From Flavobacteriaceae bacterium (lineage in GTDB: Bacteria > Bacteroidota > Bacteroidia > Flavobacteriales > Flavobacteriaceae), in assembly GCA_013001965.1 (NCBI GenBank), contig JABDLA010000097.1, forward strand, positions 1 to 42,685: a stretch of 42,685 nt of DNA, in the 5' to 3' direction. Position numbers and translations under genes: made by a program. Numbering within the stretch: position 1 is the first letter of the stretch; each line of letters begins with the position of its first letter. Below are positions 26,547 through 33,824 of the stretch, in pieces. The notes beneath the pieces are model-generated. The model saw only the letters and a program-made list of their open reading frames with translations, was not told the DNA's origin and searched no databases.

Positions 26547-27620
26547 TTATACGTCAAAATCGACGACTACGTTATTAGAAGTTGGGACAGCCTGACAACT
26601 TAGAATAAAGTTTTGACTGACCTCATATTCCTCCAATGCATAATTTATTTTCATTTCCACATCTCCTTCGATGAGCTTGCATTTACAGGTACTGCAAACA
26701 CCACCTTTACAAGCAAAGGGTAAATCTGCACCTGCGGCAAGGGCGCCATCCAGAATGGTGTCAAAATCATCATCCATAACAAAATGGAATTCCTTTCCAC
26801 CGTCAAGAATGGTAACCTCAGTACCATCCATTTTATGTTCTAATACTTCAGCTATATGAAGTTTTGATGCCTCATTATCTCCTGAAAAAAACAACTCATA
26901 ATGAATTTTAGTTTCAGGCATTCCAGCCGTCATTAGTTCATCCCGTATTAAAAAAATCATATCCTGAGGTCCGCAAATAAATGCGTGTGCGGTGTCCTCG
27001 ATATCGATAAAAGTTCTGGTTAAAATTTGAAGTTTTTCTTCATCAAAACGACCATTTAAAAACGCGATATCCCGCTGTTCTTTTGTTAAAAAATAAAACA
27101 CATGAAAACGTTCGAAAAACCTATTTTTCAATTGTTCGATTTCCTCCTTAAAGATAATTGATTTTGTGGTGCGATTCAAGTAGAATAGCTTAAAGGTGCT
27201 TTGCGGTTCCTGGGTTAAATGTGTTTTAATTATTGAAAGCAATGGGGTGATTCCGCTCCCGGCTGCAAAAGCGATATAGTTTTTTGGATTGGATGAATCG
27301 ACCTCAACATAAAAATGACCAGTAGGCTCCATGATCTCAATCTCATCTCCTATTTTTAATTCTGTATTGGCAAAGGTCGAAAACAGTCCGCCCGGAATTT
27401 GCTTGATAGCCACTTTCCATACATTTTCAAATGGGCTTGTGCATAACGAATAGGTACGCCTAATATCTTCACCCTCAATAATTTTTCGAAGGGTTAAGTG
27501 CTGTCCCTGGGTAAATTTAAAGGTGTCATGAAGTTGTTCGGGAATATCAAAGGTTACCACTACAGTATCCTTGGTTTCCTTATAAATATCTGAGATTTTA
27601 ACCTTATGAAAATCTGCCAT
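26547..27620 (-). CDS. paaE: PaaE, reductase subunit of phenylacetyl-CoA epoxidase
   Basis: A 357-residue flavin/iron-sulfur reductase that passes electrons from NAD(P)H to the PaaA diiron centre. Domain order: FAD domain (about 1-105, RRTYSLCTSPF), NAD domain (about 110-235, AAGSGITPLLSIIK), and a C-terminal plant-type [2Fe-2S] ferredoxin (about 270-357, CKGGVCSTCKCKL). It is first among the catabolic genes here. Upstream lies an 18-base palindrome 18 bases before the start and a TAAATTTG -7 element, so I take this as the main regulated promoter of the paa operon. Confidence 0.95.
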   Translation of the reverse strand: MADFHKVKISDIYKETKDTVVVTFDIPEQLHDTFKFTQGQHLTLRKIIEGEDIRRTYSLCTSPFENVWKVAIKQIPGGLFSTFANTELKIGDEIEIMEPTGHFYVEVDSSNPKNYIAFAAGSGITPLLSIIKTHLTQEPQSTFKLFYLNRTTKSIIFKEEIEQLKNRFFERFHVFYFLTKEQRDIAFLNGRFDEEKLQILTRTFIDIEDTAHAFICGPQDMIFLIRDELMTAGMPETKIHYELFFSGDNEASKLHIAEVLEHKMDGTEVTILDGGKEFHFVMDDDFDTILDGALAAGADLPFACKGGVCSTCKCKLIEGDVEMKINYALEEYEVSQNFILSCQAVPTSNNVVVDFDV

Positions 27621-27638
27621 TCGCTGACTATAATTTTT

Positions 27639-27656
27639 AACTAACGCTTGTTAGTT
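27639..27656. promoter_or_regulatory. Palindromic TetR-type operator before paaE
   Basis: AACTAACGCTTGTTAGTT has two perfect 7-base inverted arms around GCTT. It lies in the 67-base gap between the tetR stop and the paaE start, at about the expected transcription start of the promoter at 27664-27671, so binding would block initiation. Its core CTAACGCTTGTTAG fits 13 of 14 positions of the Thermus PaaR consensus CNAACGNNCGTTNG, quoted from memory. A near copy precedes the E2 gene. Confidence 0.75.
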
Positions 27657-27663
27657 TCATTGA

Positions 27664-27671
27664 CAAATTTA
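27664..27671 (-). promoter_or_regulatory. Putative Bacteroidota -7 promoter element for paaE
   Basis: On the minus strand the bases read TAAATTTG, an exact fit to the TAnnTTTG -7 consensus of Bacteroidota sigma-A promoters. No good TTTG lies at the -33 distance (the spacer is AT-rich), so the match is partial. The predicted start of transcription falls in or at the edge of the palindrome at 27639-27656. Confidence 0.5.
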
Positions 27672-27687
27672 CAAAATAATTTATTAA

Positions 27688-28257
27688 TTAATTGTTAATT
27701 CCATTGATTAGTACATCGCTGAGTTCATCCGCTAATTTTTTGGGGTTTAAATCCTCCTTTTTCGGTATCCAGATATATAAGGATCTTAAGGTTGAAAGCA
27801 TCGAAAAAAGCATCACATCGGTATTGGCATTTGTAATCTCATTATCGGCTATGCCTTTCTTGATGATATCCCTGAAATTATCTTCATAAGTATGTCTGAG
27901 TTCAAGATAATAATTGAGCTGCTCCTCCAAATGCATCCAATCGTTATTTAAGGAGGCCATTCCAAAGGTATTTCTACTTGTGATATCGACATGAAGGGCC
28001 ACTATGAGTTTCAATTTTTCAATAGCGCTTAGATCGGCAGATTGAATAGCCCGCATGCCTTCAGTAAACTCTTCGGCCAATGAAATAATGATGTCCTTTA
28101 AAATGTCCTGTTTAGAATTGATATGATTATACAGGCTGGCCGCTCTAATGCCCATGGACTTTGCCAAATCTCTCATGGTCACTGCACTATATCCCTTTTC
28201 TTTGAAGAGTTTCGCAGCTGTTTGAATGATCTGGTCTTTACGGGTTTCGGGCTTCAT
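27688..28257 (-). CDS. TetR family transcriptional regulator, probable PaaR-like repressor
   Basis: A 189-residue regulator. The N-terminal helix-turn-helix (about 10-55) reads TAAKLFKEKGYSAVTMRDLA and GIRAASLYNHINSKQDI; the rest is the helical ligand-binding domain. TetR-type PaaR proteins in other bacteria repress paa genes and release DNA when phenylacetyl-CoA binds. Its place directly before paaE and the two matching operators suggest the same role here (inference). It begins immediately after the DUF4230 stop with no gap. E. coli-type PaaX is not seen. Confidence 0.9.
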   Translation of the reverse strand: MKPETRKDQIIQTAAKLFKEKGYSAVTMRDLAKSMGIRAASLYNHINSKQDILKDIIISLAEEFTEGMRAIQSADLSAIEKLKLIVALHVDITSRNTFGMASLNNDWMHLEEQLNYYLELRHTYEDNFRDIIKKGIADNEITNANTDVMLFSMLSTLRSLYIWIPKKEDLNPKKLADELSDVLINGINN

Positions 28258-28872
28258 TTAATATTTAAGAATTTTTAGATCTTCAAGCTTAACATTCGAA
28301 TTTTCATTAAACTCCAGTGTCCAATCCATGGAGTTTGTGAGCATATAAAATTTTGAAAGTTCACTGAGCAATCGGTTTTTTGCATTGGATTTCAATTTAG
28401 AGCCTTCAATTTTATCAAGCATTGAACGCTTCACGGTTTCTTTTATGGCGTTATAATCTTCGGCTTGAAATGGGTTCAGGAAATCGGACTGAATATCATA
28501 GTATTCAAGATCAGGATTAACTGTGATTTCCTCCTCGGGAATGGAAATTATTCGAAGAATCTTGTTTTTCTCATCGAGTTCATAATCCAAAAGGCTCAGG
28601 TCATAAGCTATGGTTACATCGGCATTGACAACGACCAGCGCTTTTTTATCAGCGGTGTACAAATCACCCAGGATCTCTTTGGAATTCTCATAATTAAAAA
28701 CTTCAGAGAAATGCCCTTCGGTCACAATGAGTTTACCCACATTTACAAGTTGTTCCTGAATGAGTTGCGAATTTGCCTTAAGCACAATTTGCGCTTCTTT
28801 ACGATCGCCACAGTATTTAAAGGTGAACAGCACGATGAGCGTAATAATGACTCCGAATAGAATTTTTCGCAT
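28258..28872 (-). CDS. DUF4230 domain protein, membrane-anchored
   Basis: A 204-residue protein with one N-terminal hydrophobic segment (MRKILFGVIITLIVLFTF) and the rest likely outside the cytoplasm. The pattern VGKLIVTEGHFSEVFNY and ALVVVNADVTIAYDLSLLDY identifies the DUF4230 family, whose function is not known. Its stop codon abuts the tetR start codon, so the two are probably on one transcript. This puts the regulator under a promoter before DUF4230 rather than the operator-bearing one. I see no link to aromatic metabolism other than this coupling. Confidence 0.82.
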   Translation of the reverse strand: MRKILFGVIITLIVLFTFKYCGDRKEAQIVLKANSQLIQEQLVNVGKLIVTEGHFSEVFNYENSKEILGDLYTADKKALVVVNADVTIAYDLSLLDYELDEKNKILRIISIPEEEITVNPDLEYYDIQSDFLNPFQAEDYNAIKETVKRSMLDKIEGSKLKSNAKNRLLSELSKFYMLTNSMDWTLEFNENSNVKLEDLKILKY

Positions 28873-28946
28873 GCCCTAAATTAGTTAAAAAAATAAAGAA
28901 GTAATGGGGTTAAAATATTTTTTCGGAATAAAATAAAAGGAAAATG

Positions 28947-28970
28947 CTAATTTAAATTTTGTTAAATTAG
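28947..28970. promoter_or_regulatory. Perfect inverted repeat before the Tat aminotransferase
   Basis: CTAATTTAA and TTAAATTAG are perfect 9-base arms separated by ATTTTG. The repeat lies 24 bases before the + strand aminotransferase start, in the 122-base divergent gap shared with DUF4230, where a promoter would be expected. It could be an operator or only an AT-rich chance palindrome. Confidence 0.35.
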
Positions 28971-28994
28971 AGGGGAACTATTCAGAATATTATC

Positions 28995-30113
28995 ATGGAA
29001 ATCAATAGAAGACAATGGCTGAAATCTGCCACAATGGTTGGTGGATTTACCCTCTTTAATAGTTTAGGACTGAAAGCTTTGACCATCGAAGAGCAGAAAA
29101 AATTTAATCCTCGACTATTTAACAAACCCATAAAATTAAGTTCGAATGAAAATCCGTATGGCCCCTCGGCCAGAGTGAGAGCTGCCATTACTACCGTCTT
29201 TAGTAATGGCTGCAGATACCCCTATTCCTATGCGAATGAATTGGCTCAGATCCTGGCCGATAAACATGGTGTAGAACGGGAAAGTATCATTTTAACGGGT
29301 GGTTCTACCGAAGGATTAAAAATTGCCGGTATCACCTTTACTGCTGATGGCGGTGAAATTATTGCCGCAAAGCCTACATTTTTAGCCATGATGCAATATG
29401 CTGAAATGTGGGGCGCCAATATCAATTGGGTTCCGGTCGATAAGAACAAGGGTTACGACCTTCAAGAAATTGAAAAACGCATAAGTGCAGATACAAAAAT
29501 GGTGTTCTTATGCAATCCAAATAACCCGACGTCCACTCTTTTACCAAAGGATCAACTTATGGATTTCTGCTCGACGGTAAGCAAAAAGACCATCGTATTC
29601 AGTGATGAGGCCTATTATGAATTTATCGAAGATCCTCAATATCCCTCAATGGTCGAATTGGTTAAAAAAGGGGAGAACGTTGTGGTATCCAAGACCTTTT
29701 CAAAAGTTTATGGCCTGGCGGGATTGCGTATTGGATATTTAATTGCCAAACCGGAAATTGCCGGGGTTTTAAGAAAGAATGTGGTAGCGATGACCAACGT
29801 GTATGCCATTGCAGCAGCCAAGGAAGCCCTGAGAGATGATGAATTTTTCAGTTTCTCAATTCAAAAAAACAATGAAGCTAAACAAATTATCTATAGTACC
29901 CTTGATCATCTTGAGCTCGAATATATACATTCAAATACCAATTTTGTATTCTTTCATTCGGGCAAAAACATCAATGAATTAGGTGACAGAATGCTTGAAA
30001 AAGGAGTTCGAATTGGAAGGGCCTTTCCGCCATTTTATGATTGGTGCAGAATAAGCACGGGAACAGTTGAAGAAATGCAGCTTTTCTCCAAATCGCTTAT
30101 TTCGCTCTATTAA
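28995..30113 (+). CDS. PLP-dependent class I/II aminotransferase with Tat-like signal (HisC-like)
   Basis: A 372-residue fold type I aminotransferase, most similar in pattern to histidinol-phosphate aminotransferases. The N-terminus EINRRQWLKSATMVGGFTLF carries a twin-arginine-like signal (RRQWLK) and a hydrophobic stretch, which suggests export of the folded, PLP-loaded enzyme. Motifs: SSNENPYGPS for substrate binding, CNPNNPTSTLLP, and the PLP lysine Lys237 in SKTFSKVYGLAGLRIGY. No his biosynthesis genes are nearby, so a histidine pathway role is unlikely; the substrate is unknown. It is convergent with the response regulator, five bases away. Confidence 0.87.
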   Translation: MEINRRQWLKSATMVGGFTLFNSLGLKALTIEEQKKFNPRLFNKPIKLSSNENPYGPSARVRAAITTVFSNGCRYPYSYANELAQILADKHGVERESIILTGGSTEGLKIAGITFTADGGEIIAAKPTFLAMMQYAEMWGANINWVPVDKNKGYDLQEIEKRISADTKMVFLCNPNNPTSTLLPKDQLMDFCSTVSKKTIVFSDEAYYEFIEDPQYPSMVELVKKGENVVVSKTFSKVYGLAGLRIGYLIAKPEIAGVLRKNVVAMTNVYAIAAAKEALRDDEFFSFSIQKNNEAKQIIYSTLDHLELEYIHSNTNFVFFHSGKNINELGDRMLEKGVRIGRAFPPFYDWCRISTGTVEEMQLFSKSLISLY

Positions 30114-30118
30114 ACTTG

Positions 30119-30769
30119 TTATATAAGCTTATTGCGTTTAGCCTTCTGGACAGCTTCCAGCTTATTATGAACCTGAAGTTTGCGGTAGATGTTCTCGATA
30201 TGTTTCCTTACAGTCCCGGTTGATAAGATCAAATTATCAGCAATGCGGTGATAACTTAGGCCTTTGCTTAATTGTTCAAGAACCTCAACTTCTCGGTTGG
30301 TTAATTTAATATCTTCTTGCTCTACAGGGTTTTCAATATCAATAGGGTTCCTCAGAAGTTTTAAGGTTTTTAAAGCGATAGAAGGATTCATCGCAGCACC
30401 TCCATTCAAGGTGTCAACAATGCCATCATGGAGGTCTTTTGCATTGATCTCTTTCAGCAGGTAACCGTCAGCCCCGGCTTTAATGGCATTAAAAATATTC
30501 TCATCATTATCAAAAACCGTTAACATGATGATCTTGATGTGCGGATATTTCTGCTTCACCATTTGTGTTGTCTCAATACCGTTTAAGACTGGCATTTCAA
30601 TATCCATTAATATCAGATCGATATTATGATTATCCTCCAATTTGCTCAAAAGTTCAGAACCATTGATCGCTGAGTATTTATATGCTAAATCCTCAAAATA
30701 GGATAATTTTTCTCTGACCGTTTTTATTAAAAACGAATTGTCATCGGCTATGGCAACTTTTATACTCAT
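30119..30769 (-). CDS. Response regulator, NarL/LuxR type
   Basis: A 216-residue two-component regulator. The receiver domain (1-125) has the phosphoacceptor Asp56 in LILMDIEMPVLNG, the acidic pair ADD at the N-terminus and Lys in GADGYLLKE. The C-terminal LuxR-type HTH (about 150-216) reads LTNREVEVLEQLSKGLSYHRIA and STGTVRKHIENIYRKL. It is 50 bases downstream of the histidine kinase and presumably its partner. An inverted repeat spans the end of the kinase gene between them. Confidence 0.95.
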   Translation of the reverse strand: MSIKVAIADDNSFLIKTVREKLSYFEDLAYKYSAINGSELLSKLEDNHNIDLILMDIEMPVLNGIETTQMVKQKYPHIKIIMLTVFDNDENIFNAIKAGADGYLLKEINAKDLHDGIVDTLNGGAAMNPSIALKTLKLLRNPIDIENPVEQEDIKLTNREVEVLEQLSKGLSYHRIADNLILSTGTVRKHIENIYRKLQVHNKLEAVQKAKRNKLI

Positions 30770-30806
30770 AATTACAAGCTTAAATTTAGGCTATATAATT
30801 GATATA

Positions 30807-30830
30807 TAAATACGTCATTTTACGTATTTA
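30807..30830. repeat. Inverted repeat across the kinase stop codon
   Basis: TAAATACGT and ACGTATTTA are perfect 9-base arms with a 6-base loop. The kinase TAA stop lies inside it. In RNA it could form a hairpin between kinase and regulator, but no T-run follows, so it does not look like a standard terminator. It may modulate regulator expression or be a binding site; a related TTTACGTATTT is found at 36273-36282, before the lipoprotein gene. Confidence 0.4.
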
Positions 30831-32766
30831 GCGGGACCAGTAATTGTACCGTTGTTCCTTTAGACAGTTTTGAATCGATCATAAAGCCGGCTTTTAATTC
30901 CAGAGACCGTTTTTTCATATTTTTGATTCCGTTACCCTGTTCTACATCATTTTCTACAAAGCCTTTTCCATCATCAGAAACCGAAATTGCCAAGGTGTCA
31001 GTTCGAAGCTCCATCTTGAGTTGGATCACAGTAGCTTCAGCATATTTAATGGCATTATTTACCGCCTCCTGAATGATCCTGTAAATATTCATCCCATCCA
31101 CTGAGCTGAAAGACATTTCATCTGTAATGTTATGATCTATCTCTGTACTAAAAGTTGTTTTGGTCGATGCCAGATCGGCCTTCTCAATAAAGTTTGATAT
31201 TCGTGATTGAAGGTCGTCAAACGCAATCTCATTCTTGTTCATGGCCCAAATTGTATCTCTCAATTCATAAATGGTTTCTTTGGTGAATGTACTTATACCA
31301 TCCAATGTATTGGTGAGTTTATCATCATCTATTTTAAAGCCATACTTCAAATTATCGATCGAAGAAATAATAAAGGTGAGTTGCGAACCAATATTATCGT
31401 GTAGATCGCGTGAAATTCGCAATCGTTGTTCCTGCAATCTATTTTGAGTTTCAATTTTTATCAGCGCATCTTTGAGTTCGTTTTCCTTTTGAAGTTGCTC
31501 GTTCTTCAATTTTTGCTGATTATAGAATAAATAGCCAATAAGCCCAAGAATCAATGCCAATCCTCCCAATCCGAACATTTGGTAGGTCCGCTGTTGGATA
31601 GTTAATTCCTTTTCGGCCAGTTCGGCGCGTTGCGTTAAAATTCGTTTTTCCTTTTCGGTGGTCTCATATTGAATGCTCAACTCTGCAATTTGCTCTGCCT
31701 TGGTTTCATCAAGGAGTTCGTCTTCATTTTTCTTATACTTCACATAATATTCCAGCGCCTCAGAAAATCTATTTTGCTTTTTATTAAGCTCATGAAATCG
31801 ATAAAAAGCTTCCGATAAGAATCGTTTCTGGTCGTACTTTTTGACCAGGGCCATGGCGCTGTCTAATATGACTTTTGATTCTCTGTATCGCCCCGATTCG
31901 AGGTAGATCTTTCCTAAGTTGATTAAAGTCACCGATTTGCTTTGAATGGGCATGTCAATAGCCAGAGATTTTTTGGTGTAGAGTTCGGCGTTTTTCAAGT
32001 CGTTCATCTTGATATAAGTATTGCCGACGTTGGAATACCAAGTTTTCAAATCATCCTTCTGATCATTTGCGATAAATCCATCAATCGCTTTTTTATTGTA
32101 AAAAAGAGCGCTGTCATATTTCCCCAATTCGTCATAAGCAATTCCCAACAATCCTGTCCCCCAGGCTTTGATCCCTTTATTGTCGGAAAAACTATAATAG
32201 TTTAATCCTCTTTTATGCCATTCGATAGCCTTATTATATTCTCCCATTCGATCGTAAATGTAACCGAGATCAAACATTGAGGCCGCAACTAAGGACGAAT
32301 CCTTGAAAAGTTTCCGGAGCTCTAATTCATTAAAAGCATAATGTAATGCTTCGGGAAATCGCCCTTTTCTTCGATGGATTCGACCAAGCCAATACATAGC
32401 TTCAGCAGTTCCGATGGTATCGATCGGTTTTAAAATCTCTGAAGCTTTCTTGAGGTCGCGTATGGCATAAACATCGTTTTCTTTGGAACGGAAGACCATC
32501 GCCCTGTGAAAGGTCAACTGCCCTAATAATTTATCATCCTGATCTACGGCAAGAAGGGCATCATTGATATAGTTTAAAGCAAGCGAATCGTTTTTTGAAA
32601 TATGCTGAATGGACAATTTGTAAAGTGCTTCAGCTTTTTTATTTCCTGAACTATTTGAAACTATAGTTTTTAAGCTGTCTAAATTTTGAGAATGAAGTTT
32701 CCCGGGGTGAAAAAAAAGAAAAAAAAGCAGGCTGAAAACCGTGGGGGCCGAATGCAAAAAAAGCAT
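30820..32766 (-). CDS. TPR-containing sensor histidine kinase (HisKA_3 type)
   Basis: A 648-residue sensor. Domain order: signal peptide (MLFLHSAPTVFSLLFFLFF), a periplasmic array of about six tetratricopeptide repeats (about 30-370), one membrane segment near 405-425 (GLGGLALILGLIGYLFY), a coiled linker, the HisKA_3 dimerisation helix with His456 in RISRDLHDNIGSQLTF, and a HATPase with QEAVNNAIKYAEA and DDGKGF. I prefer ATG 32766 because it begins the signal peptide; the track start at 32886 is a TTG followed by 40 residues of unlikely leader. The likely partner is the adjacent NarL-type regulator. The signal sensed is unknown. Confidence 0.92.
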   Translation of the reverse strand: MLFLHSAPTVFSLLFFLFFHPGKLHSQNLDSLKTIVSNSSGNKKAEALYKLSIQHISKNDSLALNYINDALLAVDQDDKLLGQLTFHRAMVFRSKENDVYAIRDLKKASEILKPIDTIGTAEAMYWLGRIHRRKGRFPEALHYAFNELELRKLFKDSSLVAASMFDLGYIYDRMGEYNKAIEWHKRGLNYYSFSDNKGIKAWGTGLLGIAYDELGKYDSALFYNKKAIDGFIANDQKDDLKTWYSNVGNTYIKMNDLKNAELYTKKSLAIDMPIQSKSVTLINLGKIYLESGRYRESKVILDSAMALVKKYDQKRFLSEAFYRFHELNKKQNRFSEALEYYVKYKKNEDELLDETKAEQIAELSIQYETTEKEKRILTQRAELAEKELTIQQRTYQMFGLGGLALILGLIGYLFYNQQKLKNEQLQKENELKDALIKIETQNRLQEQRLRISRDLHDNIGSQLTFIISSIDNLKYGFKIDDDKLTNTLDGISTFTKETIYELRDTIWAMNKNEIAFDDLQSRISNFIEKADLASTKTTFSTEIDHNITDEMSFSSVDGMNIYRIIQEAVNNAIKYAEATVIQLKMELRTDTLAISVSDDGKGFVENDVEQGNGIKNMKKRSLELKAGFMIDSKLSKGTTVQLLVPLNT

Positions 32767-32894
32767 CAGTATTTTTCTGCCGAAACAGTATAATAAACCT
32801 GACGCTTTTTTAAAAAAATTGATTAATAGCACTTCGAATATAGGATTATTTGATTTGACAATACTTTTTTTTTCGATAAGAAGCAATTAAAAAA

Positions 32895-32931
32895 GATTAA
32901 GCGCAATATTGAATATTTATCACGCCTAATC
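32895..32931. repeat. Imperfect inverted repeat upstream of the histidine kinase
   Basis: GATTAAGCG and CGCCTAATC form a stem with eight of nine pairs; the loop contains AATATTGAATATT. A second pair (ACGTGTTA at 32955-32962, TAACACGT at 32990-32997) follows in the same 239-base gap between the MORN gene and the kinase. These are the only structures I see in that gap; they could be regulatory or a weak terminator for the MORN gene. No T-rich tail is evident. Confidence 0.3.
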
Positions 32932-33005
32932 CTTAATTCATCTCGTTAAGATTTACGTGTTAAGAATGGAGAAATTGACAAGAAATTTATAACACGTTTT
33001 AAAGG

Positions 33006-33758
33006 TTAATCGTAACTTTTAGTCAAAACACCATTGGTCCAATAGCCTTTTTGTGAAATTAGATCTTTATCGACATAATAGCCAAGACCATTATATTTGC
33101 CGTCCATCCATTCGCCACCATAATATTCGCCGTTGGCAAAGAAAAATCGTCCATTCCCATGAAACTTATTCTGACTATTGAACATGCCACTGTATTTATC
33201 TCCATTAACAAATGCATAAGTTCCCATATACATATTCCCATATTTGAAGAAGCCAGTAAAAACATCACCGTTTGACCACTTGAAACGACCATATTTATTC
33301 TGACAATCGCCGGCAATACATCCGGTTTTTATTTTATTGTCATAAAAGGTATGCTCAGTGACCAGGTTGCCATTACTATAAACTCCCTGCTTCCATTTGC
33401 CGTCTTTAAAATTCTTACCCAATCCGTCCAATTCACCATTTTTGAATTCGCCGCTCATTTCATCTTTTTCATTATAGAAGTATACACCATAGCCATCTCT
33501 TTTATCATTTTTCCACCATCCGATGTATTTACCTGCTTCAGTCCAATCATACATGCCATAGCCAGATCGCTTCTTATTAAACCAGAATCCCGAATAGTAA
33601 CCATTGTTGTAGACCCATTTCCCCCATCCATTATCGCAATCGCCACTAACACAACCAGTTGTTTTAGTCGTTGTATTTGTTTGCGTTGATTGCGGTGTCT
33701 GTTGGGCTATGGTATAAGAGCTCGCAAGTATGAATAAAAGTGATAATAAAGTTTTCAT
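33006..33758 (-). CDS. Secreted MORN-repeat protein
   Basis: A 250-residue protein with a signal peptide (MKTLLSLLFILASSYTIAQQ) followed by a Thr/Gln-rich linker and about eight MORN repeats, for example GFWFNKKRSGYGMYDW and GGEWMDGKYNGLGYY. Two copies of a Cys-bearing element (TGCVSGDCDNGWG and TGCIAGDCQNKYG) start the two halves, so the protein is an internal duplication with a likely disulfide or metal site. MORN proteins often bind lipids or act as scaffolds; no enzyme function is seen. It lies between the PQQ-like protein and the histidine kinase on the same strand. Confidence 0.9.
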   Translation of the reverse strand: MKTLLSLLFILASSYTIAQQTPQSTQTNTTTKTTGCVSGDCDNGWGKWVYNNGYYSGFWFNKKRSGYGMYDWTEAGKYIGWWKNDKRDGYGVYFYNEKDEMSGEFKNGELDGLGKNFKDGKWKQGVYSNGNLVTEHTFYDNKIKTGCIAGDCQNKYGRFKWSNGDVFTGFFKYGNMYMGTYAFVNGDKYSGMFNSQNKFHGNGRFFFANGEYYGGEWMDGKYNGLGYYVDKDLISQKGYWTNGVLTKSYD

Positions 33759-33824
33759 TGCATTATGTATTAACAGTTTAACTTAAGATAATTAGGATTT
33801 AATTCCTTCCTTAAATTTACATAA

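Noticed and set aside
28465-28860. Plus strand 131-residue ORF opposite DUF4230.
   Set aside because: Antisense to a recognisable family; the translation shows no domain.
32955-32997. ACGTGTTA/TAACACGT pair after the MORN gene as a rho-independent terminator.
   Set aside because: The 27-base loop is long and no T-run follows on either strand; only noted as an inverted repeat.
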